64,000 nucleotides of DNA from Rana temporaria (Eukaryota > Chordata > Amphibia > Anura > Ranidae): positions 85,146,286 through 85,210,285 of the forward strand of contig NC_053490.1 in assembly GCF_905171775.1 (NCBI RefSeq), given 5' to 3'. Positions 43,437-54,660 of this stretch are shown piece after piece (position 1 is the first letter of the stretch; the number at the start of each line of letters is the position of its first letter). The position numbers and the translations under genes were made by a program. The notes beneath the pieces are model-generated. The model did no database searches and was not told where the DNA came from. It saw nothing but the letters and a program-made list of their open reading frames with translations.

Positions 43437-45179
43437 TTCCTTTAGTTCTTTGTCATCTACCACCTATTTTGTTTATTTCCTGTTATCTCCCATAATAACA
43501 ATTTTAATTTATGGTACACATACTTTTATACTTATATGGCCTAAGGATCTTCCATCTTACCCACATGTTCATCCCAATACATGATCTGTTCATTTCCTTC
43601 CTCGGGGTTCCACCCCTATTCCCTAGACCTCGTCACTCCCTATCCCAGTAAGTGACCATGATATTTCAGTCGCTCTCTGTGGTCAGAGTTTATTATTGAC
43701 CTTTGAGTGTTATAATGCCTATCCCCTTAGAAGATACATACTTAATATAAAATAAGCGTAACGGGATAGTATAATGTCTCGGTCTTTGTTTTTTGCTCTT
43801 GGTTCTTGTATTTTTGTCGTCCGGTACATATGTGGGGTTAGTGAGTTATTATTATTATTTTCATTTTTTATTTTCGTTTTTATTTCCACTAGAATTTCCC
43901 TCAACTAACTATGTATCAGGCTATTTTGTAGAGAATCATGCGTTCAAGCGCAACCCATGATTTAAAAATGTATTCTCAATGGGTGAAAGACATGTTATTA
44001 TGACACTTGCACACTTACAATGACTGCAGCGCAAAGAACCCTATGACCAACGCAAGGAAAGAAAAGAAATGGAGAGATAGAGAGCAGGAGGAGATGAGGC
44101 GAGGAGAGAGAGGGGGAAAAGAGAGAGGAGGATATGAGAGAAGGAAAGAAAAGTAAAAAGCAGGAAAATAACAAGCGAAAGTAAACAGAAGAATGAATAA
44201 TGTTATAATAACAACAACAAAATCCCTGCTGAGCAGCCCGTAATAACATCAGCTAGACTCAATGGACATAACATGTCATTACAAACAAGCACTCCAAGAA
44301 TCACTCGAGACCTCAAAGGTTTAGGAGAGTGGGCGTGCATAGCAACAAGTACAAAAAGGAGTGTTGCACGGCCCATCTCCAAGCGTCCAGACGAAGCTAC
44401 GCAAGTCATCTGCGAAACGCGTTGACGTCATCACGCTCGGGCCCCGGACGCTGTGGCACACCCCTCCTTCCATCTGGGGGCGGATTACAGAGGAAGCAGC
44501 TGTGACAGGAGGATTCGCTTCGGAGACCAGCTGGCTCCGAGTGCATCGGTACAGATCTCTGTATACGATCCGGCATACGGCATCACACGGCGATCAAAAG
44601 GCGTCTACTCAACGGGTATATCCTTTAATCCCTCAGGATTACCAGAGGACTGAGCTAAAACCTGTGCAAGCTGCCGGGAAGACACCGGTTCAACTCCATC
44701 AGCAAGCCGCTCATTGGGTAAGCCCGTTCCAATTAAATCATTGATACGGTGGTTTGCCTAACATATACAGATTGGCCCACCCAGAAATTCATACACAAGT
44801 CTTGTATGTGCTATTTGAAACTCCCGTGACTATCATGCCTTGCCGTGCCTTCTCGGCAATATACTAATTATGAGAGCAGGATCTCCAATGGACATTATCA
44901 GTCTGATGTAAACACCTTTTAGGAAAAGATAAACAGAAGTTACTGTCTCTCTTTCCTCGACACCCTGAACTTCTCTTATTTGTGGACTGACATTTCCCCA
45001 CACAGGATAGAATCCACCAGATCGATGGATTTCAATTATGTCGATCAGACTATATAGGTACTCAGATACACATATGTTTTGAACTCTGGGTTCAGGGCCT
45101 TTCCAGCACAACCTGCTTCCCCCTCCCCGCAGTGTCGCTCCTGTGGTTTTTCACTAATATCAGGTTTTACTATTAACAC
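43437..45179 (+). other. 3' untranslated region of the Penelope-like element
   Basis: AT-rich, with a purine-rich tract at 44030-44170 (aggagag/gagaga words) and a 'gcgaaacgcgttgacgtc' motif at 44412-44430 that resembles a hammerhead ribozyme core. No second gene is recognised. Confidence 0.5.
44388..44430 (+). ncRNA. Degenerate hammerhead-like motif in the Penelope-like 3' UTR
   Basis: CAGACGA (44388-44394) precedes a possible CGCA/TGCG hairpin and GAAAC at 44414-44418, then GCGTTGACGTC. The first box departs from CTGANGA at one base and the hairpin overlaps GAAA, so activity is doubtful. Confidence 0.3.
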
Positions 45180-45532
45180 ATGTTCACAGATCGCACCGAT
45201 CGGGGTTCCTGCCCCTAGTGAACTACCACAGAAGTAACACTACAGCATCCGGATTGCCTGGGTTTATGTTACATGTTTGTTAGTTGGTTTTATGTTTGTG
45301 AGTCTTATTAGCTATACCGCTCATGCGGTAGCATACCATTCATAGTATTTGTTCTGCCACGTGGTCTATATTACATTGCAGACTTATTTTTATTGATGTT
45401 TTGTAGATACTAATAAATCATTTATACATTTGTATCAACTGAGTATAGTCCATCATTTGCCAATAGTAACCTCATTTCTGGGATTAGCCTATTTTTCTAG
45501 GGCTTTTTCCCAGGTTCTTTTTGTATTTTGAC
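45180..45532. repeat. Right terminal copy of the Penelope-like element
   Basis: Direct-orientation terminal region, inverted relative to 41784-42131. It starts 'atgttcacagatcgcaccg' and ends 'tgtattttgac'. Confidence 0.9.
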
Positions 45533-45644
45533 AAGTAGTTTTGGTTACGGCAAATATCCTCTCATTTGGGGGAGCGTCTTCTCAGAGTAGTATATACCTT
45601 ACATCATTTGGTTGTCATATGGGACACTTCCCCTTTTTCTTGTT

Positions 45645-47638
45645 ACTTCTCCATGCTGGCCAAGCCTCTCACGGATCTGACCAGGAAGGGCAGTAATTCC
45701 CAGGTCTGGCCGCTCGAGGCCATCCGGGCTTTTGAGGCCCTAAAATCCGCCTTTGTGTCGGCTCCGATTCTGTCTCATCCCAACCCTGGGTTGCCCTTTG
45801 TCCTCGAGGTGGACGCGTCTGAGACGGGAGTAGGCGCCCTTCTGTCTCAGCGTAGAACACCAGAGGGTCCGCTGCTTCCTTGTGGGTTTTACTCCCGGAA
45901 ACTGTCACCCGCGGAGTGCAACTATCAGATTGGTGACAGGGAGTTATTGGCCATAGTGCAGGCTCTCAAAGAGTGGAGGCACTTGCTCGAGGGCTCGGTG
46001 GTTCCAGTTCTCATCCTGACGGACCACAAGAATCTGACCTACCTTTCTGAGGCCAAGAGATTGACACCACGTCAGGCCAGATGGGCTCTGTTCTTGTCAC
46101 GTTTTAATTACGTGGTCTCCTACCTACCCGGTTCCAAGAACATCAGGGCGGATGCCTTATCACGGCAGTACTCCGAGCTGTCCAGGGAGGAATCTATACC
46201 GACTTCGGTCATACCTCCGAATCAGATCCTGGCCGCCATTCGCACCAGCCTGACCTCTCCCCTTGGTGAGCAGATTTTGGCAGCTCAATCTGGTGCTCCC
46301 TCTGGGAGACCCAACGGCAGATGTTTTGTGCCTGAGGAATTGCGCACTCGGTTGTTGCGAACCTACCATAACTCCAAGACCGCGGGGCATCCTGGTAAGA
46401 ATCAGCTGTCCTGGGCTGTTTCACATCTGTTCTGGTGGCCTTCCCTACGTTCCGACATCGCCGCATATGTAGTGGCATGCTCCGTTTGTGCCCAAAGTAA
46501 GTCCCCTCGGCACCTTCCGTTGGGCCTGCTGCAACCCATAGCCACCGGGGAGCGCCCATGGTCACACCTGGGGATGGATTTCATTGTGGACCTCCCTGCA
46601 TCCCGAGGCCATACGGTCATTCTCATGATTGTGGATCGGTTTTCCAAAATGTGCCACTGTGTTCCTCTCAAGAAATTACCCTCTGCACAAGAGTTGGCCA
46701 CGATTTTTGCCTGGGAGGTCTTCCGGTTGCACGGTTTGCCCAAGGAGATAGTGTCGGATCGGGGGAGTCAGTTTGTGTCCAGGTTCTGGCGCGCCTTTTG
46801 CTCCCAGTTGGGGATTCATCTCTCCTTCTCCTCGGCCTACCACCCTCAGTCCAATGGGGCCGCAGAACGATCCAATCAGGCCTTGGAGCAATTCCTTCGT
46901 TGCTATGTCTCCGATCACCAGGACAATTGGGTTGACCTCCTGCCTTGGGCTGAGTTTGCCAGGAACATGGCGGTGAACTCTTCCTCTGGGACGTCTCCCT
47001 TCATGGCCAATTATGGGTTCCAACCTGCCGTGTTACCGGAGGCATTCTCTCCCCAGGATATTCCGGCTGTGGAGGATCACCTTTCCGTCCTACGCGCCTC
47101 TTGGGTACAGATCCAGAAGTCCCTTGAGGTCTCTGCGCAGCGCCAGAAACTCCAGGCTGATCGCAGACGAGCGCCTGCTCCTTCCTACCAGGTCGGAGAC
47201 CGTGTATGGTTGTCCACTCGCAACCTCAACCTTCGAGTGCCCACTCCCAAGCTGGCTCCTCGCTTTGTTGGTCCCTTCCGAGTGCTTCGCAGGGTAAACC
47301 CGGTAGCCTATGCCCTTGCGCTTCCTCCTGGCATGCGGATCTCCAACGTGTTTCATGTCTCCCTGTTGAAGCCACTGGTGTGCAATCGCTTCACTTCCTC
47401 AGTTCCTCGGCCTCGTCCGGTCCAAGTGGGCAATCATGAGGAGTATGAGGTGAGCAATATCTTGGACTCACGCCTGGTCCGCGGTCGGGTGCAGTTTTTG
47501 GTCCACTGGCGTGGTTATGGTCCAGAGGAGCGTTCCTGGGTTCCCTCCGCAGATGTCCATGCTCCTGCCTTGCTCCGAGCCTTCCACGCACGCTTCCCTC
47601 AGAAACCGTTTTTTGCACCGCGGAGGAGGGGCCCTTGA
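45645..47638 (+). pseudogene. pol: pol, second part: RNase H, integrase and chromodomain
   Basis: The frame continues pol after the insertion. The open frame begins at 45566 inside Penelope sequence, but true pol starts at 45645. RNase H has 'EVDASETGVGALLSQ' and 'LTDHKNLTYL'. Integrase has a HHCC zinc-binding part (about 46360-46495, 'HPG...C-S-V-C'), a DDE core with 'GMDFIVDLP' (46571), 'SDRGSQF' (46754) and 'HPQSNGAAERSNQ' (Glu about 46864), then 'YQVGDRVWLSTRNL'. The C-terminus (about 47430-47590) is a chromodomain, 'YEVSNILDSR' to 'FLVHWRGYGPEERSW', which in chromoviruses steers integration to modified histones. Stop at 47636-47638. No stop or frameshift is seen in this part. Confidence 0.95.
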
Positions 47639-47649
47639 GGGGGAGGTAC
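47634..47649 (+). promoter_or_regulatory. Polypurine tract
   Basis: 'gagggggaggtac' immediately precedes the 3' LTR TGTCATGG. It overlaps the pol stop and is the expected primer for plus-strand DNA. Confidence 0.7.
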
Positions 47650-48139
47650 TGTCATGGTCTTACCTCTCTCCTGTCTCCTTCGTTTGACATGTGCTGGCGG
47701 CCATCTTGGTTTCTAGGTCTCTTGTAGCCTCCCACCCTGCGGCTCCTCCTTCCCACTGGGAGGAGCTGGATGCCTGGCTCATATATATAGGAGGTCTGTG
47801 GCTTCAGTTCCTTGCTTGGTCCTCCTGTGTTCACATGCTTCTAAGACTGCTGCTGCTTCTGGTTCCGATCCTGGCTTCGTCTGACTTCCCTGCTGGTTCC
47901 TGATCCTGGCTTCGTCTGACTTCCCTGCTGGTTCCTGATCCTGGCTTCGTCTGACTTCCCTGCTGGTTCCTGATCCTGGCTTCGTCTGACTACCCTTCTG
48001 GTTCCTGACCTCTGGCTTCGCAAGACTCTGCTTCGGTTTCACCATCCGTTTGGACTTTTGCTTTACAGCTTGATTTTCAATAAAGCCTTCTTATTTTCAC
48101 TTATCTCTTGTTGTACGTCTGGTTCATGGTTCCGTAACA
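47650..48139 (+). repeat. 3' LTR of the sushi-type element
   Basis: 490 bp. It is identical to the 5' LTR except for two substitutions (for example g/a in 'tttct(g/a)ggtctc') and the loss of one 35-bp repeat unit. AATAAA lies at 48079-48084. Confidence 0.95.
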
Positions 48140-48295
48140 GGCCCCGTGTCCTTGTAAACTCCATGAGACTGAATAGTTTATTTCCTATGTTTGGATCCCC
48201 ATTGAGGTATTTGTAGATTGATATCATGTCCCCTCTCAAGCGTTGCTTCTCCAGCTAAAATAAATTTAATGTTTGCAGTTGTTCCTCGTAATTGC

Positions 48296-48708
48296 CCGGG
48301 GATTTCTGTACGATGGCTGTACTAACCATCGTACAGAAATCCGCGCGTAAACAATACGCGGGGCGTGTCCGCATTGTCGCCGCGACGATGACGCGGCGAC
48401 GTGGGCGGGCCTGCCAGTTAAATGCTTCCACGCATGCGTCAAAATCATTCGACGCATGCGAGGGATGGCGGGCACTCGGACATGTACGGTGGGTCTGTAC
48501 AGACGACCGAACATGTCCGAGCGGGCAGGATTCCAGCGGACTGTTTTAAAACAAGTCCAGGAATATTTGTCCGCTGGGAAAAGGCCCGGCGGGCAAATGT
48601 TTGCTGGAATTCTGTCCGCTCGGTCCTACACATGACCGAACATGTCTGCTGAAACTGGCCCGCGGACCAGTTTCAGCAGACATGTTTGCTCGTGTGTACA
48701 GGGCCTAT
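48296..48708. mobile_element. Long Harbinger-type MITE, inverted and end-truncated
   Basis: Reverse-oriented relative of 33845-34349. It shares 'atttctgtacgatgg', the 'cgcgtaaacaatacgcg' palindrome and 'aacaagtccaggaatatttg', and ends 'tgctcgtgtgtacagggcct'. The terminus at 48296 is lost. Confidence 0.6.
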
Positions 48709-49740
48709 TAGTCCAAGATTATTCTACATAGAGAGACAAGATTCGACATTATAGAGAGAAAAGATTCGACATTATAGAGAGAAAAGATTCGACATTATAG
48801 AGAGAAAAGATTCGACATTATAGAGAGAAAAGATTGAACATTATAGAGAGAAAAGATTCGACATTATAGAGAGAAAAGATTCGACATTATAGAGAGAAAA
48901 GATTTGACATTATAGAGAGAAAAGATTGAACATTATAGAGAGAAAAGATTCGACATTATAGAGAGAAAAGATTTGACATTATAGAGAGAAAAGATTGAAC
49001 ATTATAGAGAGAAAAGATTGGACATTATAGAGAGAAAAGATTCGACATTATAGAGAGAAAAGATTCGACATTATAGAGAGAAAAGATTTGACATTATAGA
49101 GAGCTCTCTGCTGGAATTGGGTGGGGGAAGTAAAATAAAAATAATGATGATGATGAATGTTATTGGTTGATTGTAACCAAAGAGGAGGAGCAGTAAAATA
49201 GCTAGAAATAACTTGACAATTCAACATGAACGACGAAGATTCGACAAAGCATCGAAAAAAATACAAACGTTGAATCTGTCATTGAAGGCTTATGGTGTCT
49301 GTTGATAGTTCTAAGAAGCTAAACTGTACGACACCGCAATCGTATATTTCCGGTCAAATGCTCGGCCCAAAGGGCTATAGAAAAATTCTAATGTTGGTTG
49401 ACTAGTAATATTAATTAATAAATATAATTATTACTAGTGTCATACAACATTAGAATTCTACTGTAGCTTGTAGGAGGAACATTCGACCGGAAAAGTATGA
49501 TTGCAGCGTCGTACAGTTTCGCTGCTCCGTCGAATCTTCTTTGAACATTCTACAGACACCATAAGCCTTCAATGACAGATTCAACCTTAATTTGTTCGGA
49601 TTTTCAGAGGAATGCAATTTCCAACGAAAAAACTAAATAAATAAAAACGAATTTCGGGAGTAACTAAATAAATGTATTTTTCGGACGAAAACGAAATTCC
49701 GAAACAAAATATTTCAGTGTGCACATGTCTAGTAACCAGT
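48709..49740. mobile_element. Foldback MITE carrying a 23-bp minisatellite, copy 1
   Basis: The core at about 49200-49600 is a palindrome. 'gtcattgaaggcttatggtg' to 'aattctaatgttgg' is mirrored by 'caacattagaattct' to 'caccataagccttcaatgac', around an AT-rich centre (49400-49435). A second copy at 55320-56290 shares these parts but lacks the array. The right border is 'tgcacatgtctag'. Confidence 0.65.
48735..49102. repeat. 23-bp minisatellite, about 16 units
   Basis: The unit is 'attatagagagaaaagattcgac'-like (20-23 bp). Variants end in tcgac, ttgac or tgaac, and the mixture suggests several rounds of amplification. It sits inside a MITE whose other copy (55337) has a single 'aaagattcgacatta'. 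Confidence 0.9.
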
Positions 49741-49798
49741 TTTTTTACCCAAGAACAGACCTTATGGTCCATGCCTGCAGATCTCAGCTTGTAAATTA

Positions 49799-50466
49799 AG
49801 GCCCAGATTCTCGTAGGGCGGTGCAAATGTAAGCGGGCGTAGCGTATCGTAGTTACGCTACGCCGCCGCAACTTAGAGAGGCAAGTGCTGTATTCACAAA
49901 GCACTTGCCTCCAAAGTTACATCGGCGTAGCGTAAATGTGTCGGCGTAAGCGCGCCTAAATCAAATGAGGAACATGGGGGCGTGTTTTATGTAAACTAAT
50001 CATTACCCCGCGTAAATGACGCTTTTTTGAAACGGCGCATGCACGCGCATACTCAGTATCACGTCGAATTTTCAAATTAAATTACGCCCGCTCGATGCCT
50101 AGTCGACGTGAACGTAACTTACATCCAGCCCCATTCACGGACGACTTACGCAAACGAAGTAAAATACGACGCTGTTTGTACGTTTCCGACGTCCATACCT
50201 AACATGACTTACCCCTGCTTTATGAGGGGTAACTTTACGGCGGCGTATGTCTTACGTAAACGATGTATCTTGATACGCCGAGCGCACGTACGTTCTTGAA
50301 TCGGCGTATCTAGCTAATTAGCATATTCAACGCAGAAATATACGGAAGCGCCACCTAGCGGCCAGCGTAAATATGCACCCTAAGATACGACGGCGTAGGA
50401 GACTTACGCCACTAGGCAACTGTGAGGCGTATCTGATTATATGAATCAGGCGCCGAGTTACGAATA
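49799..50466. repeat. 'gggccagat' MITE family, right end lost
   Basis: Begins 'ggcccagattctcgtagggc' and shares 'cacggacgacttacgcaaac' and 'ccacctagcggccagcgtaa' with the other copies. It is cut at about 50466 where a hAT fragment begins. Confidence 0.55.
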
Positions 50467-50467
50467 G

Positions 50468-50556
50468 GCGGTCTGCTGTCACTGAAGCCGGCCCACTGAG
50501 CCATCGGCCCACCGGGAAACTCCCTGTAGTACCAATGGCCAGTCCATCCCTGTACT
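50468..50556. repeat. hAT right-end fragment
   Basis: Matches the last about 90 bp of the element at 1579-2097 ('cactgaagccggcccactga' to 'ccagtccatccctg'). Confidence 0.7.
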
Positions 50557-51456
50557 CAGCCGCTAACAGGGGGTAAAACCACCCTGCTAGCGGCTGAATA
50601 GATCAGGAAAATTGGCGGTAAAGCGCCGCTAAAAATAGCGGCGCTTTACCGCTGACGCATCTCCCGCTCCAGTGTGAAAGAGGCCTTTCTGTCAGTTTAC
50701 TTTCTGCAAAGAGCAGGAACAATGCTCTGGCTATACCCTGACTGAGTTCTCTGAGGACTCTCTGGTGCAAGTGATCCGGTCCTGGTGATTTATTTGTGTT
50801 AAGTTTAATAAGTCTTTCCTTGACTCCGCCTTCTGTTAGCCACAAGGGTACGTCGTGTGATGTGTCACTAACAGTACAGTCGCGGTTGGTAAACCCCTTT
50901 TTTCCTGCGTAAAAACTGAGGAGAAGAAGCCATTAAGTACAGTTGCCTTTTCTGTGTCATCTGTAACCATCCTCCCAGCTATATATATTTGGTGAGAGTA
51001 TCAGAACTTTGATTGTAAAGTAATGTGTGTGAAAAGAATGCTGTAACACTTGTCTATAAATGGGAAAACCTTTAGAGGAAGCAAAATGCCTCAGTTGAGT
51101 TGGTAGTTTGGCAGGATGTGCTCTGGAATAAAAGAAGAAAGAAGAAAAGCAGTTTCCTTCCCTAGGATTCTAATATCATCTGGCAGGACAGATGTTTCTG
51201 ACATGGCGTGCATCCATTCACTGTGTCGCTCCACCTTATGGGGAAGTCTTTTTGCTCACTCTCTGTGATGTGGTGATTCTGGTTTTATCATGTAATTGTA
51301 ATTAATACAAAGGAAGAGCGTTTCTCAAAGGGAAATACAACACTCAATGTATGTTACATTTTCATTTTTCTAAGAGCATTCCTTAGGAGCATACTTTCAT
51401 TTGCAAAGTGGAAAAAAAAAACACACATTTAGCAAACAGCTGGATCTGTGATTTTT
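50557..51456. other. MITE fragment followed by unrecognised sequence
   Basis: 50557-50690 ('gctagcggctga', 'ggcgctttaccgc', 'gtgtgaaagaggcc') is a fragment of the family seen complete at 61644-62016. From 50700 on, I see no gene or repeat border. Confidence 0.4.
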
Positions 51457-51683
51457 TATTTACTTTTCTATTGAAGAAATTAGGGAAATGGGTACCTCGG
51501 AACCCTGGGACTATGAAACGGTGCTGATAAAGTGTAACAAGACACAAATTTTAGAAAAATAGAAAAAGTTTTTAATTCATTAATACATACAAATATAAAT
51601 AAATATTTCGAAAAAAACAACTGAAGTTTCAGGAATAAACGAGCTTCAACAATGTGAAACGACTCGCTGCAGTTGTAGTTCAC

Positions 51684-51720
51684 TCGACATGTTTCGCTCA
51701 CATTTGAGCTTCCTTAAGAG
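51684..51720 (-). ncRNA. Hammerhead-like core, left arm
   Basis: Mirror image of 52162-52194 on the minus strand, with one change (CTTAAGGA in place of CTTGAGGA). Stem II and GAAAC are preserved. Confidence 0.4.
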
Positions 51721-52161
51721 TTTGGAACTAACTACAAAGTATCAAGAAAAATCAGTGTAAAACAGATGGTCAACGGAACAATGTAATAATTGCAAATATA
51801 TTAATCAAATACAAATAGATATGACACAGCATATTACCTTACTTCAAAATGTTATCATGATTAACAATAAATGATATAAACAACATAACAATTTCAGATC
51901 CAGAGATGTTTTGTTGATTTTAAAATTGTGCGTGTTGGGGTAAGTTTTTTGCGCCATTCCCTCTGCCAAAACATCTCTGGATCTGAAATTGTTATGTTGT
52001 TTATATCATTTATTGTTAATCATGATAACATTTTGAAGTAAGGTAATATGCTGTGTCATATCTATTTGTATTTGATTAATATATTTGCAATTATTACATT
52101 GTTCCGTTGACCATCTGTTTTACACTGATTTTTCTTGATACTTTGTAGTTAGTTCCAAACT

Positions 52162-52194
52162 CTTGAGGAAGCTCAAATGTGAGCGAAACATGTC
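52162..52194 (+). ncRNA. Hammerhead-ribozyme-like core
   Basis: CTTGAGGA, then a hairpin with stem GCTCA/TGAGC and loop AATG, then GAAAC and ATGTC. The order fits the hammerhead core (CUGANGA, stem II, GAAA, short helix III, cleavage after UC). The first box is imperfect, so cleavage activity is uncertain. Confidence 0.45.
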
Positions 52195-52479
52195 GAGTGA
52201 ACTACAACGAGTCGTTTCACATTGTTGAAGTTCGTTTATTCCTGAAACTTCAGTTGTTTTTTTCTAAATATTTAGTTATATTTGTATGTATTAATGATTT
52301 AAAAACTTTTTATATTTTTCTAAAATTTGTGTCTTGTTACACTTTATCAGCACCGTTTCATAGTCCCAGGGTTCCGAGGTACCCATTTCCCTCCTTTCTT
52401 CTTTGCATTATATGGGATGAGGTGCTTTTCAATTTGAGTGTCTGTGTATCCACAAAATAGTACTATTTACTTTTCTATT

Positions 52480-53150
52480 CTTTCCATGATTTACACAGCT
52501 CTGCCAGACAGCACATCCAGCCTGGGGACCTGACATTTCTGTTGTGCAGTCAAGTTATATAACTAGGTCTTGTTCCTCCCCCAGCCTGTGATTGGACAGT
52601 GAATTAGAGGCAGCAGACTGATGAGCTTGTCTCTCTGTCATTCTGCTCTCTCCTTCAATTAGCATAACCTTTGTTATCACACAAGTACCGAGGCGCAACT
52701 GATTTGCTTCTTGTGTTGCTCCCCCAAATCACTAGGCAGGGATTGCAAATTCAATGAACCTAATGATTTTTTTTAATAAATACACACCTAGATAAATTGA
52801 TATTTTTATTTAACTGCCTAGATTTCAGCGTTACATAACAATCAGGAAAATATGAAAAACAAGCAATTTATTGAAAACAGAGATGCAGGAAGCAACATGC
52901 CTTTTTATACTGTGCTGATCCCAGCAGGGCCTCCTCTCCCGTTCATCCAAGGCGTTTGTGTGTGGCATTATATTAAGATGACCAGATTTTTAAAATGAAA
53001 TCCGGTGACATTTTTTTTTATTGGAAAATGGTGAACTATTTTATACGCATATTATCCTCCAATTATATATGCAGTCAGTGGGTTGTCAGTGCCCGGAACA
53101 AGGCAATACATTTTCATCCCCTACCAGACCTTTAGAACTCCCTGAGTCCC
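52480..53150. other. Unrecognised sequence
   Basis: No gene or repeat border is recognised. Confidence 0.4.
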
Positions 53151-53850
53151 TTTCACTAGTACAGTAGTACTGACCAACTTGATTCCTACACTGACTACCG
53201 GACCACTGCACTAATCTACCTGATTCTCACACTAATCACTACACTGACCTACCTCATTCCTACACTGACCGCTAGACTGACCTACCTGAATCCTACACTG
53301 ACCACTGCACTGACCTACCTGACCACTACACTGACCTACCTTATCCCTACACTGACCTACCCAATTCCTACACTGTCCACTACACTAACCTACCCGATTC
53401 CTACACTGTCCACTACACTAACCTACCTGATTCCTACACGTTCCACTACACTAACCTACCTGATTCCTACACTGACCACTACACTGACCTACCTGATTCC
53501 GATACTGACCACTACACTAAACTACCTGATTCTTACACTGACCACTACACTAAACTACCTGATTCCTACATTGACCACTACACTAAACTACCTGATTCCT
53601 ACACTGACCACTACACTAAACTACCTGATTCCTACACTGACCACTACACTAAACTGCATGATTCCTTCACTGACCACTACACTAAACTACCTGATTCCTA
53701 CACTGATCTACCTGATCCCTACACTGACCTACCTGATTCCTATACTGACAGCTACACTGACCTACCTGATTCCTATACTGACCACTGCACTGGCCTAGCT
53801 GAGTTCTATACTAACCACTACACTGACCTAACTGATTCCTTCACTACTCA
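53150..53850. repeat. About 32-bp minisatellite
   Basis: 'cactaaactacctgattcct' + 'acactgac' units repeat about 20 times. The most regular units are at 53490-53700, with degenerate units at both edges. The 'TTTLNYLIP' frame through it is a by-product. Confidence 0.9.
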
Positions 53851-54365
53851 CACCCCCCCTTACATGAACAGTTTAGATCGGTTGATTTTGCCCCCCTCTC
53901 CATGATAATTCATCGGAGCAGGGCTCTCCCCTCCTCAGTATCCCCTGCCAAGAGCTGCCGTACGCTCTGCACCGCCCCTCCCCTCCGCCGTTCTTACACA
54001 CACATGGGCCGCCCGCACCAGAAGGGTTAATGGGGGACACGCTGAACCACAGAAATCCCTGGGCGGGGCCGAGGAGGGCAACACAGCACACTTGAGGGGC
54101 ACAGTAATGATTTTGCACCCCCCCTAAATGTTGCACCCGGGGCGAGAGTACCAGATGCCCTCCCCCCATGCCACTTCAATCCGGGGACAAATCGCGGGGA
54201 AAGACTGGCTCGGGGGACCTCAATCCGGGGACTGTCCCCGGTAACCGGGGATGTCTGGTCACCCTACACTATATGGGATAGATGATAATGGAGGGCTGAA
54301 GGAGACCAGTCTACTAGAAGAGCGTTACTGTGAATTCTATGCTCAGCATATGAAGAAATCTTTAC
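53851..54365. other. Unrecognised, GC-rich in part
   Basis: No gene is seen. 'caatccggggac' repeats at about 54178 and 54221 ('caatccggggactgtccccgg'). Confidence 0.35.
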
Positions 54366-54369
54366 CCTA

Positions 54370-54660
54370 CAGACTATTGACCCTGTGTACACTATCCTGC
54401 TGACCCTTGTCTTTTGCCCTGCTACCCTGTGCACTGCCCTGTGCAGCCTGTACTATGCCCTGCTGACCCCTATACTCTGTCCTACAAACTGCTGACCCCC
54501 GTACTCTGCTCTGCTGACCCATTTACTCTGCTCAATAAACTATTTACCCCTGTAAACTGCCCTAAAAACTGCTGGCTCTATGCATTGCCTTTCAAACTAC
54601 TGACCCCTGTCCACTCCTCTGGATACTAATGACCCCTGTACTCTGCTCTTACCCTACGTA
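54370..54660. repeat. Degenerate 'ctgctgacccctgtactctg' repeat
   Basis: Words such as 'actgctgacccctgtactctg' and 'tgacccctgtactctgct' recur with variable spacing of about 20-45 bp. Confidence 0.65.

Larger units (their letters stand above)
41789..45644 (+). mobile_element. Penelope-like element inserted in sushi pol
   Basis: The 19-bp target duplication acttctccatgctgg(t/c)caa lies at 41770-41788 and 45645-45663 (one mismatch). From left to right it holds an inverted copy of the 3'-terminal region (41784-42131), a 5'-truncated RT/GIY-YIG frame, a 3' UTR with a purine-rich stretch (44040-44170), the direct copy of the terminal region (45180-45532) and a further 112-bp tail. Such inverted terminal copies and long variable duplications are typical of Penelope-like elements. 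Confidence 0.9.
38895..48139 (+). mobile_element. Young Tf1/sushi-type Ty3/gypsy chromovirus
   Basis: LTR-gag-pol-LTR in plus orientation with a perfect 5-bp duplication ggccc (38890-38894, 48140-48144). The two LTRs differ by two substitutions plus one 35-bp repeat unit, so the insertion is recent. Internal signals are a self-priming-type PBS, a -1 frameshift heptamer at the gag/pol overlap, a purine tract before the 3' LTR, and pol with a C-terminal chromodomain. It is inactivated by a stop codon in gag and a 3.9-kb Penelope-like insertion in pol. Removing the insertion and one target copy keeps the pol frame. Confidence 0.95.
36811..48290. repeat. Dispersed repeat split into three pieces by nested insertions
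   Basis: Pieces at 36811-36891, 38703-38894 and 48145-48290 read as one continuous repeat once the hAT (36892-38694) and sushi (38895-48139) insertions are removed. The signature words are 'catccagttcaacctg', 'gagttccacaacttattgcc', 'catgagactgaatag' and 'tcctcgtaa'. It resembles a widespread amphibian dispersed repeat; its class is not resolved here. Confidence 0.6.
51473..52463. mobile_element. Penelope-like insertion made of inverted terminal copies
   Basis: A perfect 16-bp target duplication tatttacttttctatt (51457-51472, 52464-52479) flanks 991 bp. Arms 51482-51903 and 51962-52392 are inverted copies of about 425 bp. The right side continues for another 70 bp beyond the mirrored part. 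This is the same layout as the 41789-45644 element but with no RT left between the copies. Each arm has a hammerhead-like core. Assignment to Penelope-like elements is inferred from structure. Confidence 0.65.

Noticed and set aside
45566..45644. Start of the second pol frame as a separate gene beginning at the 45566 ATG
   Set aside because: These 26 codons are Penelope-like tail sequence. The homologous pol frame resumes only at the target duplication (45645).
48735..49102. Array resembling direct repeats of a CRISPR
   Set aside because: Units are contiguous with no unique spacers, in a eukaryotic MITE. It is a minisatellite.
53571..53798. 75-codon TTTLNYLIP repeat protein
   Set aside because: It is a direct translation of a 32-bp minisatellite whose period is not a multiple of three over the whole array.
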